Counted from the stretch's first letter, positions 35,858 to 43,985 are shown. The stretch: 64,000 nucleotides of DNA from Paraclostridium tenue (GCF_015668515.1 NZ_JADPFO010000001.1:1-64000); one strand, 5' to 3'. Notes: generated from the sequence alone by a model not told the origin. Numbers and translations: made by a program.

Positions 35858-36018
35858 TTTTTAACTATATCATGAATCTAAATTTTAGAGAGTGTTATAT
35901 TTCAGTGCCAAATTTATAGATTTCAGTCCATTTTAAAATTAAAAGTTACAATTTATGATATTCTATAAGTAAATTAATTTACCAAGATTTTAAAGGTTAA
36001 ACTTAGGAGGATTTGTAT

Positions 36019-36207
36019 ATGTCAAATTTTTTAAAAACACATATTAGTACAAACAAATATATATGGAAACTTTTAAAAGTTTTTAATTCTTCTGATAATC
36101 CAAAGTTTATATTGAGACTAGCAAATATCTCTAAATTTTTTAGGATTATCATTTTAGGGTTGTTAGGGTTAGTAGAAGTTCCTGTTCTTTATAAAAATTA
36201 CAGATAA
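36019..36207 (+). CDS. Small hypothetical protein (62 aa)
   Basis: 62 residues. A basic, amphipathic first half (NFLKTHISTNKYIWKLLKVF) is followed by a hydrophobic segment (FFRIIILGLLGLVEVPVLYK). GGAGG lies 8 bases before ATG 36019, and a terminator follows. It may be a peripheral membrane peptide; I recognise no family. Confidence 0.6.
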   Translation: MSNFLKTHISTNKYIWKLLKVFNSSDNPKFILRLANISKFFRIIILGLLGLVEVPVLYKNYR

Positions 36208-36256
36208 AAAATATAAAATACTATTCTCAAAAAACATATTTAAAGATATCTAGTAA

Positions 36257-36298
36257 AAAAGCCATTATAATTCAAATAAATGAATTCTAATGGCTTTA
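36257..36298. terminator. Bidirectional terminator
   Basis: AAAGCCAT...AATTCA / TGAATT...ATGGCTTT stem between convergent genes. Confidence 0.75.
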
Positions 36299-36313
36299 AA
36301 TTTTACGGGTAGT

Positions 36314-37549
36314 TTACATATTTACATTAGTCTTCTTGTATAAAACTGGTATTGCCGCTACTATAAGTATCATACCCATAAAAGCGGGTGCGGCATGGCC
36401 AAGTGATACATAGATTTGACCTCCAATGATAGGACCAATCATTCTTGCTAAGGCCTGAATAGATTGGCTACCTCCTTGAATCCTTCCTTGTTCACTAGAA
36501 TCAACAGACTTAGATAGCATACCATTAAATGAAGGCCCAAAGATTGAATCACCAAAACCAAATATAAACATTCCAGCGATAAAAATAGGGTAGAATGAAA
36601 ATAAAGACGATGCTGCAATAAGACTGTAGCCTATAATCTCCGAAACCATTCCAAGAATTGCTATCTGTTTATCACTAAGTATTTTCAAAAGCTTTGGCAT
36701 TATGAAACCTTGTGAAATGATATCTTGAAAGCCCATAATTGAAAACATAAGTCCGATTATTGCAGGCTTCCAATTGAAAGTATCCATTGTAAATTGTGAA
36801 AAAACTGCCTGTAAAGATCCGTTGGGTATCCAAAGTAAGAATGCTGAAATAAGTAGCATTTTTAAGTTTTTCATAGAAAGTATATTTGCAAGTTGTGTAA
36901 ATGGATTCATTCTTACAAAGGTAATCTCTTTAAGTCTATTATTAATATCAAGACTTTCAGGCATACAAAATGCTCCATAAACAACATTTAGTAAAGTTAT
37001 TATTGCTCCAAAATACATAGGTACAGAATAACCAAACTTGGCAAGAAATCCCCCTAGAGTTGGTCCAATAACCGTTCCTAGACCTACAACTGCACTGACC
37101 CATCCAAAGTATTTGGTTCTTTGTTTTGGAGGAATGATGTCTGCAAAATATGCAAAGATAGTGCTTATGCTACCTCCTGTTATACCTTCTATTATGCGCC
37201 CAGCAAATAGTACCCATAGTGCTCCTCCTATACCAAAAACTAAGTACCCAATTGCAGACCCTAAAAGGCATACTAAGAGCAATGGACGACGACCATACTT
37301 GTCACTTAAAGCTCCAAGTACGGGAGCTGCAAAAAATACGCAGACCGCATAAACAGAGGTAAGAAGAGTAACAAATATAGCTTGTTGTCCAGGAGTACTT
37401 GTATAAGGCTGAACTAAAAATGGAACGACAGGCATTATGATACTAAAGCCTATTCCGCAAAGAAACACAGAGATAAGACCAAATATTAAAGCGTGTTTAT
37501 CTATAGTTTGTTCTATATTTTGTTTATCCTTTGATTTAAATTTAAACAT
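36314..37549 (-). CDS. MFS drug efflux transporter (TetA-like)
   Basis: 411 residues, twelve membrane helices. MFS motif A GALSDKYGRRPLLL follows helix 2, and GFSIIMPVVPFLVQPY in helix 1 and AVVGLGTVIGPTLGGFLA in helix 5 (antiporter motif C, GxxxGPxxGG) mark the 12-helix drug/H+ antiporter group, close to tetracycline-type pumps. The substrate is uncertain. A consensus promoter overlaps operator-like repeats upstream, and a MarR gene lies just beyond, so it is likely derepressed by a drug. Confidence 0.88.
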   Translation of the reverse strand: MFKFKSKDKQNIEQTIDKHALIFGLISVFLCGIGFSIIMPVVPFLVQPYTSTPGQQAIFVTLLTSVYAVCVFFAAPVLGALSDKYGRRPLLLVCLLGSAIGYLVFGIGGALWVLFAGRIIEGITGGSISTIFAYFADIIPPKQRTKYFGWVSAVVGLGTVIGPTLGGFLAKFGYSVPMYFGAIITLLNVVYGAFCMPESLDINNRLKEITFVRMNPFTQLANILSMKNLKMLLISAFLLWIPNGSLQAVFSQFTMDTFNWKPAIIGLMFSIMGFQDIISQGFIMPKLLKILSDKQIAILGMVSEIIGYSLIAASSLFSFYPIFIAGMFIFGFGDSIFGPSFNGMLSKSVDSSEQGRIQGGSQSIQALARMIGPIIGGQIYVSLGHAAPAFMGMILIVAAIPVLYKKTNVNM

Positions 37550-37574
37550 TTAAATACTCCTTTCAAAAGTTATT

Positions 37575-37640
37575 ATTTTGGTTCCTTGGAAACAAATTTA
37601 TCGTATCATCATTTTGTTTCCTTGTCAACAAAATGGTGAT
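37575..37640 (-). promoter_or_regulatory. MFS gene promoter with MarR operator repeats
   Basis: On the minus strand TTGACA (37628-37623) is 17 bases from TACGAT (37605-37600). Two related sites, TTTGTTTCC-xx-GGxAACxAAA like, one covering the -35 and one just after the -10, fit binding of a MarR dimer that blocks RNA polymerase. Confidence 0.65.
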
Positions 37641-37648
37641 AAAAAAAT

Positions 37649-37678
37649 ACAGCCCGTTCTCAATAGAGTTGGGCTGTT
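37649..37678 (-). terminator. Terminator of marR transcript
   Basis: ACAGCCC / GGGCTGT stem with seven T on the minus strand, so marR and the MFS gene are mainly separate transcripts. Confidence 0.75.
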
Positions 37679-37703
37679 TGTATTTTATTTTCATTATTTA
37701 AAT

Positions 37704-38177
37704 TTATTTTGACTTAATATCTATACCAGCTTTCTTTATTTCTGAATCCAAATGCTTACTATACTTTTCTATGAAACTAAGCATACTGTCAAATTGTTCC
37801 TCAGTTATTTGTTCAAATACGACTTTATCACGCTCTTGAAACTCTTTGTGCAGTTTTTCATGGATTTTATAAACTTCTTTACCTTGCTCAGTAAGTCTAA
37901 AATAGATTTCTTTTTTGTTATCTGGTTTTTGGTAGCTTTCGATAATGCCTTTTTTTAGGAGCTTCTTAGTTATTTTACTCATGGCACCCCTAGTCATATA
38001 AAAGGACTCTGCAAGTTTTGTTACGTTGGAATCCACATTTCTTCCAATGTATTCGATGCAATGTACTTCAGAAGACTTATAACTTTTAAGACTATCTTCC
38101 ATCTTAAACTTATTAAGCCAAACCATCTTGTTAAATAAGTCCCTAAAACCCATTATGACCTGTTCTTCTTTGTTCAT
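37704..38177 (-). CDS. MarR family regulator of the MFS pump
   Basis: 157 residues. Winged-helix features: LKSYKSSEVHCIEYIGRNVD, NVTKLAESFYMTRGAMSKITKKLLKKGIIE and KPDNKKEIYFRLTEQGKEVY. A coiled dimerisation helix follows. ATG 38177 is chosen, with GGGAGGAC just before it. Its own promoter is good (TTGAAA, 17 bases, TATAAT on the minus strand), and AGAAACAAAA in that spacer resembles the operator half-sites before the MFS gene, suggesting autoregulation. Confidence 0.9.
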   Translation of the reverse strand: MNKEEQVIMGFRDLFNKMVWLNKFKMEDSLKSYKSSEVHCIEYIGRNVDSNVTKLAESFYMTRGAMSKITKKLLKKGIIESYQKPDNKKEIYFRLTEQGKEVYKIHEKLHKEFQERDKVVFEQITEEQFDSMLSFIEKYSKHLDSEIKKAGIDIKSK

Positions 38178-38584
38178 GACTTGTCCTCCCAGCCGTTGGC
38201 GTATTAACAATATTATATTAAAGTTTTGTTTCTATTTCAACGATATTAGAATATAAAGGTATATAGCTATTCTCATATTTGAGAGTAGCTTTTTTAATTT
38301 TAAGATAAGATTTAATTAGGATTTAAAGTAAAATATAAGGGTTTAAATAAAAAAATATTTATGTGTAACTAATGTTACGGAAATTTAATGGTAGAAATTG
38401 TATTCTATGTATACCACGTAAATATCATCAAATTGGAGGTAGATACTATGAAACATATAAATATATAGTAAACTACCTCCCAAAAATCTTAGTATATAAA
38501 TATTTATAATATAACAAATACTTTCTTAAAATAAATTATTGTAAATAAAATATATAAAAAATTAAAAAAAGGAGACAAAATAAA
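38178..38584. other. Intergenic with two hairpins
   Basis: It contains a terminator-like stem at 38264-38296 (AGCTATTCTCA / TGAGAGTAGCT then T6) and the SD-containing hairpin described separately. Otherwise AT-rich. Confidence 0.5.
38433..38482 (+). promoter_or_regulatory. Hairpin enclosing an SD and a 6-codon ORF
   Basis: TTGGAGGTAG (38433-38442) pairs with CTACCTCC(C)AA (38473-38483 region). The left arm is a strong Shine-Dalgarno for ATG 38448, which opens MKHINI and stops at TAG 38466-38468. Loop and ORF therefore coincide, and translation would melt the stem. It lies about 100 bases upstream of the ferredoxin gene. Confidence 0.5.
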
Positions 38585-38773
38585 ATGAAAGCTTTTGTAG
38601 ATAGAGACACTTGTATAGGATGTGGAGCATGTGAAATGACTTGCCCAGAAGTATTTAGTATGGATGATGAAGGTAAATCTGTTCCTGTAAAAGAAGATAT
38701 ATCTGAAAATTTATTAGAATCAGCTCAAGATGCTAAAGATGATTGTCCTGTTTCGGCTATAACTATAAATTAA
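38585..38773 (+). CDS. 4Fe-4S ferredoxin
   Basis: 62 residues. CIGCGACEMTC near residues 11-21 and a later Cys in DDCPVSAI form a single-cluster ferredoxin of the Thermotoga/clostridial monocluster type (KAFVDRDTCIGCGA start, acidic middle, CPVSAI end). It is a soluble electron carrier. AAAGGAGA precedes ATG. The hemerythrin-like gene follows after 25 bases, so the two may be co-transcribed. Confidence 0.93.
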   Translation: MKAFVDRDTCIGCGACEMTCPEVFSMDDEGKSVPVKEDISENLLESAQDAKDDCPVSAITIN

Positions 38774-38798
38774 TTACAAAAAATAAAGGGAGAAATAA

Positions 38799-39197
38799 AT
38801 GATTAATCCAAATTTAGCAAGACAACATAATGAACTTTATAAATTATTAGCTGAAATGAAATCTTTAGGATATAATATAGAATCTAATGCTGATAAAATT
38901 GCATTAAATATAAATTTATTAGCTGGAAAGATTAACATTCACTTGCAATCAGAAGATAAATATTTATACTCATTACTTTTAAACTCTCAACATACAGAGG
39001 TTAGAAAAATTGCAAAAGATTTTATTGCAGAGATGGGTCATATAGCCAAGACATTTAATGAGTTTAAAATTAAATTTAATACTAAAAATAAAATTTTAAA
39101 TAATATAAATGAATTTAAGTTAGAATATCCAAAGATAATGAATGCTATTTCTAATAGACTTAATAAAGAAGATAAAAAATTATATGTACTATTATAA
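38799..39197 (+). CDS. Hemerythrin-like protein
   Basis: 132 residues, all-helical. Potential di-iron ligands fall at expected spacings: H11 with N/E (ARQHNELYKLL), H53 and E57 (INIHLQSEDKYLYSLL), and H near GHIAKTFNEF. This is the pattern of bacterial hemerythrin/HHE proteins, which bind oxygen or nitric oxide. Placement behind a ferredoxin suggests a protective or oxygen-sensing role in an anaerobe. The ligand set is less regular than in true hemerythrins, so metal binding is inferred. Confidence 0.72.
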   Translation: MINPNLARQHNELYKLLAEMKSLGYNIESNADKIALNINLLAGKINIHLQSEDKYLYSLLLNSQHTEVRKIAKDFIAEMGHIAKTFNEFKIKFNTKNKILNNINEFKLEYPKIMNAISNRLNKEDKKLYVLL

Positions 39198-39213
39198 ATA
39201 TAATTAAATACAT

Positions 39214-39269
39214 AATAAAAAAGAGAGGATAGTTAGTATAATAGGACTAATTATCCTCTCTTTTTTATT
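39214..39269 (+). terminator. Terminator after hemerythrin-like gene
   Basis: AATAAAAAAGAGAGGATA / TATCCTCTCTTTTTTATT stem. Confidence 0.85.
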
Positions 39270-39448
39270 ATGAGATGAAGTTTTGAAGAGACACAATTTT
39301 TACTAAACAGTTTCATTAAGATATTAATGCAGCTGTTTAAATTATTCAATAAGGTTTATACTATAAGAAAGTTTACAGTTGTTATACATAGTAAAATAAA
39401 CTATAAGTAATTAAATTATGAACTAGAAAATATAAGGAGATTCAAAAG

Positions 39449-40075
39449 ATGATAAATAATGATACCAACAAATCTTGGGCTATTAGAACATCTACAGACG
39501 AATTACTAAATTTTATTATATTTACAGGATGTATGTATAACTTAATTGATGACAAATATTTCAATGAATCAAATAGACCTTGGCCTACTAGTATATTAAA
39601 TTCAGATTGTAAAAATTTGAATAATGATAAATTAAAATCACAATGGAAACTATGGTTTAATAGTGTAATAGATAAAAAAAGTAATAATATCAACCCAAAT
39701 AAAATGTGTACACTTATTACTCAAATATATGATGTAAATGATTTTTTAGAACTTGAATATATAGAACTTAGAGAATGTTGTAAAAAATCATATCCATTTT
39801 TCATTGAGTGGTGGAATATGCAAGCTGGAGGCAACGCAGCTATTTCTTTCTATGAAATTATAGGGGGTGATAAATTTTGTAATTATATTGAAGAATTAGA
39901 ATGTAAATTGAATAAAAAAGCTAAGATATTTAATCTTTATATAGATATAGTATATACAGGAGTACCTGATGTATTAGATGTAAATGATGAATATATAATA
40001 GTAACTCCTAATGGATATATAAGTTTAGATAAAAAGTGGTGGATAGATAAATTAATTAAGCTAAATGTATTTTAA
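39449..40075 (+). CDS. Hypothetical cytoplasmic protein (208 aa)
   Basis: 208 residues with no signal peptide or membrane helix. It is rich in Trp and Asn (WPTSILNSDCKNLNN; KSQWKLWFNSVIDKKSNN; FFIEWWNMQAGGNAAISFYE). AAGGAGAT lies well placed before the ATG. No family is recognised; the aromatic, acidic composition resembles immunity-type proteins, but no toxin gene is adjacent. Monocistronic; its stop codon abuts the PadR operator repeat. Confidence 0.65.
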   Translation: MINNDTNKSWAIRTSTDELLNFIIFTGCMYNLIDDKYFNESNRPWPTSILNSDCKNLNNDKLKSQWKLWFNSVIDKKSNNINPNKMCTLITQIYDVNDFLELEYIELRECCKKSYPFFIEWWNMQAGGNAAISFYEIIGGDKFCNYIEELECKLNKKAKIFNLYIDIVYTGVPDVLDVNDEYIIVTPNGYISLDKKWWIDKLIKLNVF

Positions 40076-40139
40076 CTATATTGCTTTACAATATAGTAAC
40101 TTAAATGATAATATATAGCTATATTGTAAAGCAATATAG
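40076..40139. promoter_or_regulatory. PadR-type operators: two inverted 21-bp copies
   Basis: CTATATTGCTTTACAATATA(G) at 40076-40096 and its exact reverse complement at 40119-40139. Each copy is itself nearly palindromic around ATATTG...CAATAT. They flank the likely promoter of the padR gene, as expected for autorepression. Confidence 0.7.
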
Positions 40140-40164
40140 CTATACAAGAAGGGGAGTGATTATT

Positions 40165-40494
40165 TTGAAAAATACAATTTCTTCTCAAATGTTAAAAGGT
40201 ATACTCGAAGGATGTATCTTAAAAATTATAGGTCAAAAAGAAGTCTATGGATATGAAATGAATTTGAAATTAAAAGAATATGGGATTTCAACAGTATCAG
40301 ATGGAACCATATATCCCTTATTATTGAAACTTCAAAAGCAAGGATTAATAGTAGGTGAGATGAGAAGTTCAGATGAAGGTCCTATGAGAAAGTACTATAG
40401 CCTTACTGATAAAGGTAAATTACAACTAGAAATATTTGAGAAAGAATGGGAAGTATTATCAAATAGCGTTAACAATATTTTAAGCATTAAATAA
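40165..40494 (+). CDS. PadR family transcriptional regulator
   Basis: 109-110 residues starting at TTG 40165; GGGGAG lies 8 bases before it, whereas an upstream ATG at 40105 would place the operator repeat inside the coding sequence. Winged helix of the short PadR type: SSQMLKGILEGCILKIIGQK, EVYGYEMNLKLKEYGI, SDGTIYPLLLKLQKQGLIVG and MRKYYSLTDKGK. It probably represses itself and the membrane gene behind it until an inducer binds. Confidence 0.92.
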   Translation: MKNTISSQMLKGILEGCILKIIGQKEVYGYEMNLKLKEYGISTVSDGTIYPLLLKLQKQGLIVGEMRSSDEGPMRKYYSLTDKGKLQLEIFEKEWEVLSNSVNNILSIK

Positions 40495-40508
40495 ATGGGG
40501 AGGATAAT

Positions 40509-41336
40509 ATGGGAAACGCAAAAGAACTTATAGAACTTAATAATACATACAGAGAACAATTAAATGAAGAAAATAAAGAATTTTATGATGACATATTAGT
40601 TTATATTAGAGCAAAAAGTTTTTTTAAAGATGAAAGACAGGTGGAAGAATCTTTACTTGAAATTTTAACAGATATTATAGAAGCTCAAAATCAAGAAGTT
40701 AAAGCTAGTGATTATTTTGGAAAAAATCCAAAGGAAATTAGTGATGAAATATTAAAAAATACAAATAAGATGTCTTTTAAAGATATGATTAAATTAATTT
40801 TGAGTACTATGGGATTATATACTTTAGTTACAGTATTACCAAAACTAATAAATCCTAGTGAAGGTTTAGATTTAGGTAAATTTTTTATAGGGTTAGTGAT
40901 TACATTTTTATTTGTAGAATTTATCATAAATTTTGTTGGTAATACAGTTTACTCAAATAAGTCAAAAAAATTTACATTTACTATAGTTGCTTTGTTTTGT
41001 ATATATATATGTTTAATTATATCAATGAAACAATTTTTACCTACTATGCTTGAAATTAAATTAACAGGAGTTGTTGGTATTACCATAATTTCAATATTGG
41101 GAGTTGTGGGAATAATATATGGTTTAAAAGAAAAGTTATTTTATTCATTTTTACCTATTATTTTAGTAGCTTGTACTTTAGGTATATTAAATAGATTAGA
41201 GTTTACCAAGTTTTTAATAAATGAAGAACCTGGAAAGACTATATCTATATTAGCTATGGTAATAGCATTTGTATTAATGTATTTAATAACGTATTTACAA
41301 ACTAGAGATAAAAAAAATAAAGAATCACAAAAGTAA
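40509..41336 (+). CDS. DUF1129-type membrane protein, PadR partner
   Basis: 275 residues. The N-terminal ~90 residues are a helical cytoplasmic domain (KELIELNNTYREQLNEENKE, VEESLLEILTDIIEAQNQ) resembling DUF1129 proteins. Five to six membrane helices follow (MGLYTLVTVLPKL, FFIGLVITFLFVEFII, FTIVALFCIYICLII, GVVGITIISILGVVGI, ILAMVIAFVLMYLITY). PadR-coupled DUF1129 or DUF1700 membrane proteins respond to envelope stress in Firmicutes. Function unknown; it starts 15 bases after padR with GGGGAGGA before ATG. Confidence 0.75.
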   Translation: MGNAKELIELNNTYREQLNEENKEFYDDILVYIRAKSFFKDERQVEESLLEILTDIIEAQNQEVKASDYFGKNPKEISDEILKNTNKMSFKDMIKLILSTMGLYTLVTVLPKLINPSEGLDLGKFFIGLVITFLFVEFIINFVGNTVYSNKSKKFTFTIVALFCIYICLIISMKQFLPTMLEIKLTGVVGITIISILGVVGIIYGLKEKLFYSFLPIILVACTLGILNRLEFTKFLINEEPGKTISILAMVIAFVLMYLITYLQTRDKKNKESQK

Positions 41337-41353
41337 ATATTTTTAAAATAGCT

Positions 41354-41388
41354 AAAAAAGTGATAAGTTAAAACTTATCACTTTTTTT
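41354..41388. terminator. Bidirectional terminator
   Basis: AAAAAAGTGATAAGT / ACTTATCACTTTTTT near-perfect stem between convergent genes. Confidence 0.88.
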
Positions 41389-41389
41389 A

Positions 41390-42697
41390 TTACTTATGAT
41401 ATTTAAAGTTTATAGCTTTAAACTTAATAAATTCCTTATATAAAAATAGGCTTAAAATTGTATAACAAATCATATTCCCTAAATATATACTATTAAGTTT
41501 TAAATTAGTTAATTTTACTAATAAATATATTAATACCATGCTTAAAATTGATATGACAGATGAATATACAAATACTAATTTTTCTTTATTAAGTGCTTGA
41601 AGGCTATAAGTTAAAATTGTCTTTAGGATATTCATAAAATTAGCAACTACTAAAATAAACATATATTTTGAAGACATTGATATAACTTCATAATCATTGG
41701 TTAAAATTTTAGGGATAGAATTTTTAAAAATTATTATGATTGAGCAAAAAATTATATAAATATATATAGGTCTTTTAATACAAGAGTTAATAATAGTTTG
41801 TATTTTACTTATATTATTAGCACCAAATTCTTCGCTTACCAAAGTTAATGATACTTGCCCATAAGCATACATAGGCATTAAGGCTATATTTATAATATTA
41901 AAAAGTAAGTTATAAACAGCTACTTCTAGTAAACCTATTTGAGCTAAAATATAGGTCATTACAAATACTAATAGTGCTGATTCTATAAATTCTTGTAACA
42001 TTATAGGAATAGATATTGAAAATATTTCTTTGGTATTTTTAAATAATTTTATTTTAGTTTTTTTAATTAATTTGAATTTTTTAATTACTATTAAGTAATA
42101 TAATACACATAAAATTAGTGATAGAACTGATCCTATAGCATTGCCTTTTATACCTAATGCTGGAAATCCTAATTTTCCAAATATAAGTATATAATCAAGT
42201 AAAACATTTGAAGTACAAGAAATTATGCCTCCATAAAGTATAAATTTTGTTTCTCCTATTATTTTAAAATAAGATGATAAGTTAAATATAATCAAATTTA
42301 TTCCTAAGGATAAACTAAAAATATTTAAATATTTTACAGAGTCTATTAATGTATTGTCTTTTAAATTAAATATATTTTGTAATACAGATTTACCAAATAT
42401 TAATGATAAAGTCGTAAAAATAACTCCAATTATTAAGCTATTTAATAAATTAGAGCATAAGCTATTGTTTAAATTTTCAATATCATTTTTACCTTTTGCC
42501 CTAGAACCTACTATATTTAAGCCTATGGAAATAGCTCCTAGTACTCCTGTTATTTCATATATATTGTTACCTATTATACCGACAGATGCAAAACCTTCCA
42601 TATAAGTTCTCCCAATCATAGCTTGGTCGCATAATGTAATAACCATAGAAGTAATATTGTTTAACATTAATGGAATTGCTAATTTATTTATTTTCAT
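41390..42697 (-). CDS. MATE family transporter behind a translational attenuator
   Basis: 435 residues, twelve hydrophobic segments. It starts INKLAIPLMLNNITSMVITL with CDQAMIGRTYMEGFASVGII, and the second half begins FSISIPIMLQEFIESALLVF, as in MATE exporters. It is a divergent member; the substrate is probably a toxic or antibiotic compound. The start codon ATG 42697 follows AGAAGGGTGG, which is the distal arm of a 15-bp hairpin (42708-42738). A short leader ORF with a strong ribosome site precedes that hairpin, so translation is probably induced by ribosome stalling. Monocistronic. Confidence 0.87.
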   Translation of the reverse strand: MKINKLAIPLMLNNITSMVITLCDQAMIGRTYMEGFASVGIIGNNIYEITGVLGAISIGLNIVGSRAKGKNDIENLNNSLCSNLLNSLIIGVIFTTLSLIFGKSVLQNIFNLKDNTLIDSVKYLNIFSLSLGINLIIFNLSSYFKIIGETKFILYGGIISCTSNVLLDYILIFGKLGFPALGIKGNAIGSVLSLILCVLYYLIVIKKFKLIKKTKIKLFKNTKEIFSISIPIMLQEFIESALLVFVMTYILAQIGLLEVAVYNLLFNIINIALMPMYAYGQVSLTLVSEEFGANNISKIQTIINSCIKRPIYIYIIFCSIIIIFKNSIPKILTNDYEVISMSSKYMFILVVANFMNILKTILTYSLQALNKEKLVFVYSSVISILSMVLIYLLVKLTNLKLNSIYLGNMICYTILSLFLYKEFIKFKAINFKYHK

Positions 42698-42707
42698 ATT
42701 TTGACCA

Positions 42708-42738
42708 CCCTTCTTTTTTAAAATTTAAAAAAGAAGGG
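42708..42738 (-). promoter_or_regulatory. SD-sequestering hairpin of the MATE gene
   Basis: On the minus strand CCCTTCTTTTTTAAA pairs perfectly with TTTAAAAAAGAAGGG across one base. The distal arm holds the MATE ribosome site. No T-run follows, so it is not a terminator. Confidence 0.7.
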
Positions 42739-42757
42739 ATTTAAAAAGCAGATACAA
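42725..42757 (-). CDS. Leader peptide MYLLFKSLLF (10 aa)
   Basis: TTG start at 42757, seven bases after the strong ribosome site AAGGTGGTGATC (42772-42761), and TAA at 42727-42725. Codons 7-11 form the proximal arm of the hairpin at 42708-42738. This is the arrangement of cat- and erm-type translational attenuators, where a drug-stalled ribosome on the leader opens the stem. No expression data are available; the TTG start lowers certainty. Confidence 0.5.
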   Translation of the reverse strand: MYLLFKSLLF

Positions 42758-42882
42758 AAGATCACCACCTTTTTATTTATATTAATAATATATTGCTAAG
42801 GATTTTAAAGTATAAATAGACTTATTTGAATTTTAATAGATATGGTTAAAATTAAAAAAGTATTTAATGTTAAGGGAAAAGG

Positions 42883-42908
42883 GGGTATAGTGAAATGCTA
42901 TACCCTCT
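42883..42908. terminator. Hairpin, terminator-like
   Basis: GGGTATAG-TGAAATG-CTATACCC. The loop and one arm match the terminator at 31727-31764. The remaining sequence to 43107 is AT-rich with a promoter for the gene at 43108. Confidence 0.6.
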
Positions 42909-43107
42909 TAAAGTAATGATATAATATTTTTTTGATGGTAAAATTGGTGAAGATATTACTTTTTTTACAAATTCGCACAAGTCATATCCACCCACAACTA
43001 AAAAATTGAATGTGAATTTAAAATATAGATTGTTGTATATCTTAAAACATATACTTAAATTAATTAAACTCAGTTATAATGAATATTAGAAAGGAGGTTA
43101 AATTGAT

Positions 43108-43362
43108 ATGAAAGAAAGGATAGGTATTATTAAAATACTATTTATGTTTTTGATTTTAACAACATGTATAATAAAGAATTTCGATTTAACTAAAACACAA
43201 AACCTTGAAGATACTAAAACAAAGACAACTCAGAACAATACACAAAATCAGTCACAAAGCCATCAGTTTAATATGCTTCTACCAAACATATTTGAAAATC
43301 CTAAAATAGATACACCATTACCTAATGCACTTAGCGAAATACAAATTGAAAATTTAAGTTAA
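43108..43362 (+). CDS. Small secreted or membrane-anchored protein (84 aa)
   Basis: 84 residues. An N-terminal hydrophobic helix (GIIKILFMFLILTTCII) is followed by a low-complexity Thr/Gln/Asn segment (TKTKTTQNNTQNQSQSHQF) and a short tail. AAGGAGGT precedes ATG, so it is probably expressed. No family recognised; it resembles a small surface-exposed linker protein. Confidence 0.6.
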   Translation: MKERIGIIKILFMFLILTTCIIKNFDLTKTQNLEDTKTKTTQNNTQNQSQSHQFNMLLPNIFENPKIDTPLPNALSEIQIENLS

Positions 43363-43378
43363 ATCCCTTTTTAAGTTT

Positions 43379-43515
43379 AGGCTATGTTAGCTAACTTTGT
43401 GATAATTGATTCATAAATAGCAACTGTCTCATATATTAAGGTGGGTTCTCAATATTGATGTATTGAAATTACTAAATTTTAAGATTTATTATCACATAAT
43501 TATTTAACATAGCCT
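43379..43515. mobile_element. Candidate miniature inverted-repeat element (137 bp)
   Basis: The left end AGGCTATGTTA-GCTAAC-TTTGTGATAAT and the reverse complement of the right end AGGCTATGTTA-AATAAT-TATGTGATAAT agree at most positions over about 28 bases. No ORF lies between. Terminal GGCTATGTTA occurs at the ends of several transposon families. No clear target-site duplication was seen. Confidence 0.5.
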
Positions 43516-43553
43516 TATTTTAAAATTAATTTCATGGTTTTAACTTTATATTA

Positions 43554-43934
43554 TTAACATTTGGCTTTGAATATCAAAAAACATTTAGCTACTAGATATC
43601 CTATAATTGCTAATCCAATTCCAGATACACTTAAACTTGGTTCTATATCTTCAAATAAAAATCCTGCCACTAAACCAATTCCACCAAATATACATGCGAC
43701 TTGCCAACAGAAACTGTCTTCAGTTGTTTCAATTTCTTCTTCATCATAAATCAATGAATCTGTGGTTACATCAAATATTGTAGCAATTGATTTTAAGTTT
43801 TCAATATCAGGCATACTATTTTGAGATTCCCATTTAGTAATAGCTTGCCTTGATACATTAAGTTTTTCTGCTAAATTTTCTTGTGAAAGTTCATGCTTTA
43901 TTCTTAATGATTTTAATTTTTCTCCAAAATTCAT
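43554..43934 (-). CDS. XRE regulator with membrane tail
   Basis: 126 residues. N-terminal Cro/CI HTH (MNFGEKLKSLRIKHELSQEN, LAEKLNVSRQAITKWESQNS, MPDIENLKSIATIFDVTTDS) followed by an acidic linker and two hydrophobic helices (FCWQVACIFGGIGLVAGFLF; GIGLAIIGYLVAKCFLIF). It is a membrane-tethered one-component regulator. GGAGGGATGC precedes ATG. A 27-residue peptide gene lies just upstream on the same strand and may be functionally linked. Confidence 0.85.
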   Translation of the reverse strand: MNFGEKLKSLRIKHELSQENLAEKLNVSRQAITKWESQNSMPDIENLKSIATIFDVTTDSLIYDEEEIETTEDSFCWQVACIFGGIGLVAGFLFEDIEPSLSVSGIGLAIIGYLVAKCFLIFKAKC

Positions 43935-43985
43935 TGCATCCCTCCTAGAACATAATCAATATTTTAAACTTCCTATACATGCTTT

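Noticed and set aside
42708-42738. Intrinsic terminator upstream of the MATE gene
   Set aside because: On the transcribed strand the stem is followed by TGGTCAAAAT and not a T-run, and its distal arm is the ribosome site, which fits translational control better.
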